Below, one piece after another: positions 59,000 through 64,000 of a stretch of DNA of 64,000 nt; the first letter of the stretch is position 1, and every line of letters begins with the position of its first letter. A model generated the notes under the pieces. It was not told the DNA's origin, ran no database searches, and saw only the letters and a program-made list of their open reading frames with translations. The DNA comes from Amorphophallus konjac (lineage: Eukaryota; Streptophyta; Magnoliopsida; Alismatales; Araceae): the NCBI GenBank assembly GCA_022559845.1, contig CM040126.1, positions 127,200,886 to 127,264,885 on the forward strand, in the 5' to 3' direction. The position numbers and the translations under genes are program-made.

Positions 59000-59009
59000 A
59001 AAAATGGGC

Positions 59010-60798
59010 TGTTGAAATGTTTTCCCACCTTTCTATCTCCTTCTTACCTTCCTTTTCTAGTAATCAAAGTGTAAAGACAAACCAAACTAAGGAAGAAAGA
59101 AAGAGTGAAGAAGTGTGTGTGATCGTGATCGCCACCAAGACACGGGTACCGGATGGTAAGACGTACCTTGGAAAGAGAGAGAAAGCACTCGCCCAAAGTT
59201 TAGCGCTGACAGGTATAAACGGTCCTGGAAAAACCGCTCAGTGGACGGAACGGTCACTCGACAGACCGCGCATAGCACCGAAGAAGGAAGTGGGACGAAG
59301 ACTGATCTGGCGATAGCACGGTTCCAAAACAGCCGCTTACAGGATATAAACGGCTCTCAGAGGATCACTCTTATTTGCAAACGGACGGAAGACGACCATC
59401 CAAAGTGCCAGACTTCAAAGTTGTAGGACTTGATCCTCCACCCCTTCCGGTCGGCCAGAGGGGATGGGCCTCATGCTATGCTGATGCTGACCTGCAAAAC
59501 AACGTGAAAGACAAACAAACAACACCCAAATTAGCCCTAAAACGTGTAGTAACCATAGAACGAAATGGAAAATTGACCTAATGACTTGGAAGGGGCGATA
59601 CCTGGGAGGTTTTTAAACCCCTATAGGGCGTCAAAAATAAATGGGAGGGTGTGAAATGATGTAAAATAATGCAAAATGTGGGAAGAAATGGGGAAAAGCA
59701 AGCATGCAATGAATGAACTAAAGACTAAACATCGTGACTAAAATTCAAATCAAATGACTACTCCCTTGAACCAGAGGTTTAGAAAGATGTAGAACGCCTC
59801 CGTCCCTGGCTACAGTCCGCTCAAAAGTTCGGCAGAGTTTCGCCGTCGACGTTCGATCTCTCCCTTTTCAAGCTTGGACTAGGGACACTATTTATAGAGC
59901 CCCAAAATTCCAATCTCGAAATTGGATTTTCCAGTGGATATTAATCCGAGATGATAAAACCAAATTCGTAGATAAACCTTTTATCTTCTACTAGGTTCAA
60001 ACGACACCTCATTTGGTTGAGAAACTGCGGAGAAAATGGTGGAGGAAGGTGGGGGTTCAACCACGGATGGAGAGAGAAAACCCACATAATCCACAGGTTT
60101 CGAGCATGTAAACGGTCGTGCGATAGACCGCCCAGACCATTATACGGTCAATCCCTAGACCGTCCAATGTTGTCGGTGATAAATAAATAAAAATGTGAAA
60201 TTATCTAATTATCCACCGAACTGACCGGCTGTCACGGCGTTGGACTCTTCAGGATAAAACAGTCTACTACTAGACAAGTCAATAGTGGAACGGTCCAATA
60301 CTAGACCGTGTACACCTGTCGGTGATAAATCTAGAAAAATAAGATAAATAGATAATTATCTAAAAAACCAAAGAGCTCAGGACTCTGGCAACTGGACGGT
60401 CTAATGACAGGCCGTGTAATGGATATAAACGGCTATCCTCAGACCGTGCAAGGACTTGTCGATGAAAATTTAGAAAATTAAATAAATATCCATTAAATCA
60501 ATAAACTGTTCAAAGAAAACCGCCTATTCACTGAACGGCCAGTCGCTAGACAGCGTACAGTCTGGACATTTGAAATTGATATAACGAGATAAATAAGCCC
60601 ATTTAACCCAAAACCAAGCGAAACTGAGGCCCATTAAGCCCGAATTCGAGAGCAAACCCAGCCAGGGAGGGAGATACCCATAAAACAAGCCCAAAAGCGT
60701 GCCTGAAAATAGCCCAATGAGTAATGGATAATTCGAGACATCAACAAATAATAGTAAGAGGAATGACTCAACTCATAGGCAAAAAATGGGTGTCAACA
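59010..60798 (-). repeat. Element C 5' LTR (right copy, 1,789 bp)
   Basis: It is the counterpart of 35224-37002. The minus-strand TATA box lies at about 59888-59896. Palindromic units lie at 59215-59360 and 60110-60560 and are better preserved than in the left LTR. Confidence 0.95.
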
Positions 60799-60803
60799 GG
60801 TAG
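60799..60803. repeat. Target site duplication of element C, right copy (GGTAG)
   Basis: It follows the ACA terminus at 60798 and matches 35219-35223. Confidence 0.95.
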
Positions 60804-61287
60804 GTCTCTACCTCTTCTATAAGGACTGTGGCTTCAAATGTTGGGAACATGAAAGTGTGTGTTTGAGGGTACCATAATTATACTAGGGCTAAAATGCTAG
60901 GCCAATCATAGGAGAGTTTCTGAAAATTCTTGGCTAAAACTAAAAGAGGGTGAAGGTGCCATGCCCTTAGGATTGAGGTGACTTCTAAAGGGAGGTCCTT
61001 TATCGTGGGAGCCACCCACTTCAAGCTTGAATAGCATCTTGGGCTAGGAAGGAGCTAGAAAAGGGGATAAAAGAGAGGAAAAGAAGAAGAAAAGGAGTGT
61101 CACATGAGAAGCTTAAGGAAAGGTAGAATTTTGAAGATTAATGTGAATCTACCTCTCTTGAAGGACTTTTTCTCAGATGTTTGGGGATTGTAGTCAGCCG
61201 CTGCAGCTCCCCATGCTCCCTTTTTGCCGCCTTTGGACCGGTATAGGCCATCTCTCCCATGGTGCTAGCTTCAAAGCTCCTCTTCAT
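60804..61287 (-). pseudogene. Element A antisense DUF7745-like gene, 5' part
   Basis: Exon 1 runs from ATG 61287 to 61153 (MKRSFEASTMGEM to KSPSRE), matching exon 1 of the element C gene, with the same GAGAG/GTA donor. Exon 2 matches C in pieces, for example WYPQTHTFMFP and EEVETY just before the GGTAG site, and continues at 35218. An ATG further up at 61350 is open in frame but has no counterpart in C, so 61287 is preferred. TATA-like CCCTATAACTAGG lies upstream. Confidence 0.8.
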
Positions 61288-61525
61288 GGTGATTTTGGTG
61301 ACTTTGAGGAAGTTTTCAAGGTTTAAAGCAGAGATTGCTGTGAGCTGCAAATTCTTGGTGTTTTCCTAGTTATAGGGCTTTAATTCTAGTGCTAACACAT
61401 TAGGATTGAGGATAGTTAGCTTCAGATTAAGTCAGGATAAGTTCTAACATGGATTGGGTGCTTCTAGCCCCGAGTTCAGACTCTCACGGGGAGTCCCGCT
61501 CGGACTTGACTGAGTTTTCTCCCTA

Positions 61526-61668
61526 GCGGTCCATCGAGCGACCGCCAGTCACCCCCAAACGGTCATCAGGTGACCGTTTTGTGTCTTTCTTCACTGCCTT
61601 CACACCCGTTCCCCTAACGGTCTATCGTTAGACCGTTTTCATCGCCCTGGCGGTCTTCTAGAAGACCG
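61526..61668. repeat. Palindrome cluster upstream of the element A DUF7745-like gene
   Basis: Four units in 143 bases: 61526-61545 (GCGGTC...GACCGC), 61557-61579 (AAACGGTCA...TGACCGTTT), 61616-61637 (AACGGTCTA...TAGACCGTT) and 61651-61668 (CGGTCTTCTAGAAGACCG, perfect palindrome). The arms extend differently in each, always self-complementary. Confidence 0.88.
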
Positions 61669-61675
61669 TTTTTGA

Positions 61676-61700
61676 TGAGGGCATCTCACGACACTCCCTC
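61676..61700 (+). promoter_or_regulatory. Possible polypurine tract and 3' LTR start of element A
   Basis: GATGAGGGCATC followed by TCACGACACTCC resembles the B and C junctions (GGGGCAT then TGTTGACACC). The TG terminus would be mutated to TC. Weak, based on position and likeness only. Confidence 0.3.
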
Positions 61701-61972
61701 TAGCTCGAGTTGCCTGCACACTTTTGATATGGGATGGCTATGATCTCTACATGTTATCTTCCTTTTCCATGATCCCATCTTATGTATTTTCATTTTATTG
61801 AGTCTTATCTTATGTACTTTCTTTTATTGAGTCATGGTGTCTAGTCTATTTCTCTTATTTTGTGTAATTGGGCCTTAGTACCTTAGTGTGGGCCTAATGG
61901 GTTGAGTCTAGGACTTGTTGGATCTTTTGTCTTAATGTCAGGGTCATTTTGGTCATGTAAAGAATGGTTGCC

Positions 61973-61980
61973 TATAAATA
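61973..61980 (+). promoter_or_regulatory. TATA box of an LTR-like promoter
   Basis: TATAAATA within GCCTATAAATAGGCC is followed about 30 bases on by TCCATGTAATCAC and a GAATATTGAAATAGC region, the usual look of a plant LTR U3/R junction. It may be A's 3' LTR or another element. Plus orientation fits A. Confidence 0.5.
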
Positions 61981-62039
61981 GGCCCCATCTCTCTCCATGT
62001 AATCACTTTTTGATGAATATTGAAATAGCATTTGCCATC

Positions 62040-64000
62040 TCCCTCTCAATATCTCTCTCATCATCTCTCTCTCTCTCTTTCCTCAAGAAGGGGGCGAACC
62101 CCTCTCTCTCTCCTCCCCCTCCCAACCACTTCCAACCCCCACCTACCTCCATTAACTCCCCACAACTTCCCATAACCCCTCTTTACTCCTCACCTTGTCC
62201 CAAGGGAGTTCCACCAACCCAAGCCCCACCACCCAACTACCACCTACCCAACACCACTTCCTAAGCAACCCTTCCTCTCCCCAAGGTTGAAGGGGCTCTT
62301 CCCTAAGCCCAAATTCGAATTTCCCTCTCCCAAGGGCAGTGTCCCTCCATCTCCCCACCTCCCTAACCACCCAAGGTCGAATTCCTCTTCCCTCCCCAAC
62401 AACCAAGTTCGCCCCCCACCTCCTCTCTCACTCACCTTCTCTCTTGTGCCACCCACCTTCCCACCACCACCTCTAGCAGCTACAGCTCCCCCTCCAGCCC
62501 CAATTCGCCCTCACCACCATCTTCTCCCTAGCCTTCACAACCCCTAAACACCTCACATCTCCCTCCCATAGCCATTAGACACACCTCCCACCACTTACTC
62601 TCTTGGCCATCCCCTTCCCCACACCCTCTACCTCACCTTCTTCTATTTCAGTTGTAGGCAGCAGAGTTGCAGTAACTTGCAGAAGCAGCCACGACCTCAT
62701 CTTAAGGAATCAGGTGGCAAGCCTTACATTGCTGGAATCCTCTTCGAGTCTACTTTCCAACGGTGGTGGTCTCGCTGGCATCCAAGGTCGGAGCTGTCCA
62801 GGGGACCTGATCTCGTCCGACTGCACGTTCTGCCCCTGTCTGAAGACCTAATGCTGAAAGCAGAAGCCACCACGGTCCGTACGGGAACGGTCTGAGCGCC
62901 ATTTTTGGAGGGAAGGAACTACGTCCAGTTATCTTTCATCTCCAAGAAGAAGAACCTCAATCGGCCACCGGATCTATCAGTTCTGATTTTCTTCGCCGGA
63001 GTGTGCAGACTGCTCCCTGTGGTTCCAGGTTCGACCAGTCCCCACTTCTCCGGCCACCACTCTCTTCTCCGACCTCGGATTGTTGCCCCGTCAACTTCTG
63101 CTCGAAGCTACTCTGACCACGATCGCATCACCGCCTGTTTTGTTCCAATTGGAGTTCGGGAGCGCCCACAGTGCCTTCTGCAATTTGCTGCACCAGTTCT
63201 GCACCAGTCAGAGGCAGAACGTTGCTGTCCTGCTCCAGTCGCCGGTCCGGTCAGCCCTGAGTTTCAGAGCTTCTAAAAAAATTTAGACATCATCATCTGT
63301 CAGTTGGGAAACTTTTGGCACCCGTTTCGTCAAGTTTGGAGTTCTGTGGAGTCCGTGGCAGCGTCATCATCGACACCCTATCCAGCGAACCTGAAGATTG
63401 GCAGAACCGACGGAGTTCGGAAAGTCGGGTTTCTTTGCATCATTCCCCACCCCGCTTGGCCGGCTGAAGGCCCCTCCCTGCGTGGAGGTAGTTTTGGATG
63501 TAATAAGCTTAATCCCCACCCCAAGATCACCCCTCCTGTGAGAGGCGTAGTGTTGTACTTCTTTCACTTTCAGGTCAAGCGACACCGCTGCGGCGATCGG
63601 GTGTATACCCTCGCTTCCCGGCGCGCCCTCATCTCCGAGCGGGATCGGTGTCTTCACACCGATCAGGTGAGCCTCTGATACTACCCTTGATTGCCTTATT
63701 TCTGCGAGTTTAGTATTGCTTTGCATGCCCGTCGGACGGTGAGAAGAGAGCCCGACCTTGTATGCTACTTTGTAAGTGTCCACCGCGGACCGGGAGAAAG
63801 TGCCACCCAAACCCCGCCCTGTGGGCCAGCCACCCACGAAGTTGGGAATCCTAGGCCCTTTGGGGTCAGCCCAAGCCAACTAAGTCCCCTAGAATCATTG
63901 GGTCTCACCTCGGACCCTTACCATCATCCCCCGGCCCCACCGGGTGATCGCGAGTGCCGTGTGAGTAAGACGCTATTGTGAGAATCATTGGAGTGCTTGT
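62040..64000. other. Unresolved right end: CT-rich then GC-rich sequence without a recognised gene
   Basis: A CT microsatellite (62040-62110) is followed by a Pro-coding C-rich stretch (to about 62560), possible splice acceptors (TTTCAG near 62651 and 63578), a donor (CAGGTGAGC near 63665) and short open frames without recognisable domains. It could be a long U5/leader of element A's LTR or another repeat. I cannot assign it. Confidence 0.4.
63643..63664. other. Perfect nine-base hairpin with CTTC loop
   Basis: Arms GATCGGTGT and ACACCGATC pair perfectly around CTTC, just upstream of a possible splice donor. Its arms do not match the CGGTC family core. Confidence 0.6.

Larger units (their letters stand above)
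35224..60798 (-). mobile_element. Element C: Tat-like Gypsy retrotransposon, minus orientation, with two antisense genes
   Basis: In element orientation: 5' LTR 60798-59010, primer site 58999-58982, leader, gag-pol 57625-49691, AT-rich repeat, then antisense (plus-strand) DUF7745-like and PMD genes, polypurine tract and 3' LTR 37002-35224. It is about 21.8 kb without insertion X. It is the same family as A in gag-pol but carries an extra PMD gene. Frameshifts and stops inactivate it. LTRs differ visibly more than those of B, roughly one base in ten in the most diverged stretch compared (about 35370-35515 against 59156-59300), so C is older than B. Confidence 0.95.
1..64000 (+). mobile_element. 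Element A: old Ty3/Gypsy (Tat-like) retrotransposon, split into three pieces
   Basis: The pieces are 1-1197, 26855-35223 and 60799 to about 61686 or beyond. They are tied together by reading frame: gag breaks off at 1197 and resumes after the CAACC duplication at 26855, and an antisense gene breaks off at 35219 and resumes at 60804. Sense order on + is gag, protease, G-patch, RT, RNase H, second RNase H, integrase, followed by a minus-strand DUF7745-like gene. Many stops and frameshifts show it is inactive. The 5' LTR and gag start lie left of the window. The 3' LTR may begin near 61687 but is not proven. A and C are close relatives by protein similarity. Confidence 0.8.

Noticed and set aside
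62100..62547. Proline-rich open frame as a cell-wall-type gene
   Set aside because: Low-complexity C-rich tract with no signal peptide or repeat motif of extensins; all three frames are similarly open.

Overview
This window is plant nuclear DNA made almost entirely of nested LTR retrotransposons of the Ty3/Gypsy superfamily, Tat/Ogre-like branch. The signs are Gypsy domain order (gag, protease, RT, RNase H, integrase), a second archaeal-type RNase H after the first, LTRs starting TGTTGACA and ending in CA, 5-bp target duplications, and antisense accessory genes of plant-only families (plant mobile domain, PMD; a DUF7745-like family). No ordinary host gene, rRNA or tRNA gene was found. The species cannot be named beyond flowering plant.

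Layout. Element A (sense +) is the oldest and is cut into three pieces: 1-1197, 26855-35223 and 60799 onward. Element B (sense -) lies at 1198-26854, inserted in A's gag, with a CAACC target duplication, two 3,376-bp LTRs and 25,657 bp in total. Element C (sense -) lies at 35224-60798, inserted in A's antisense DUF7745-like gene, with a GGTAG duplication and LTRs of 1,779 and 1,789 bp. Element X (41965-45774, GAGAC duplication) is a non-coding LTR-like insertion inside C. Removing B and C puts A's gag and A's antisense gene back in frame.

In each element the polyprotein runs in one direction and accessory genes with introns run in the other. B has one long PMD plus coiled-coil gene (5433-10666) with its own TATA box. 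C has two, a PMD gene (38370-41760) and a DUF7745-like gene (46463-47918). A keeps only the DUF7745-like gene. The polyproteins are dead but readable. B keeps one 9.1-kb frame broken only by nonsense codons; A and C also carry frameshifts.

The strongest unexplained signal is in the non-coding parts. A and C are full of short self-complementary units of the form CGGTC-N-GACCG whose centres differ from unit to unit while staying self-complementary. B has unrelated repeats (about 130-bp and 41-bp units) that are also built from hairpins, some with paired compensating changes. These clusters sit around the antisense genes, in their promoters, introns and LTRs. A testable idea is that they are binding or folding sites tied to the antisense proteins, perhaps comparable to transposon-encoded anti-silencing systems. 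The last 2.3 kb (61687-64000) may be A's 3' LTR but is not resolved.
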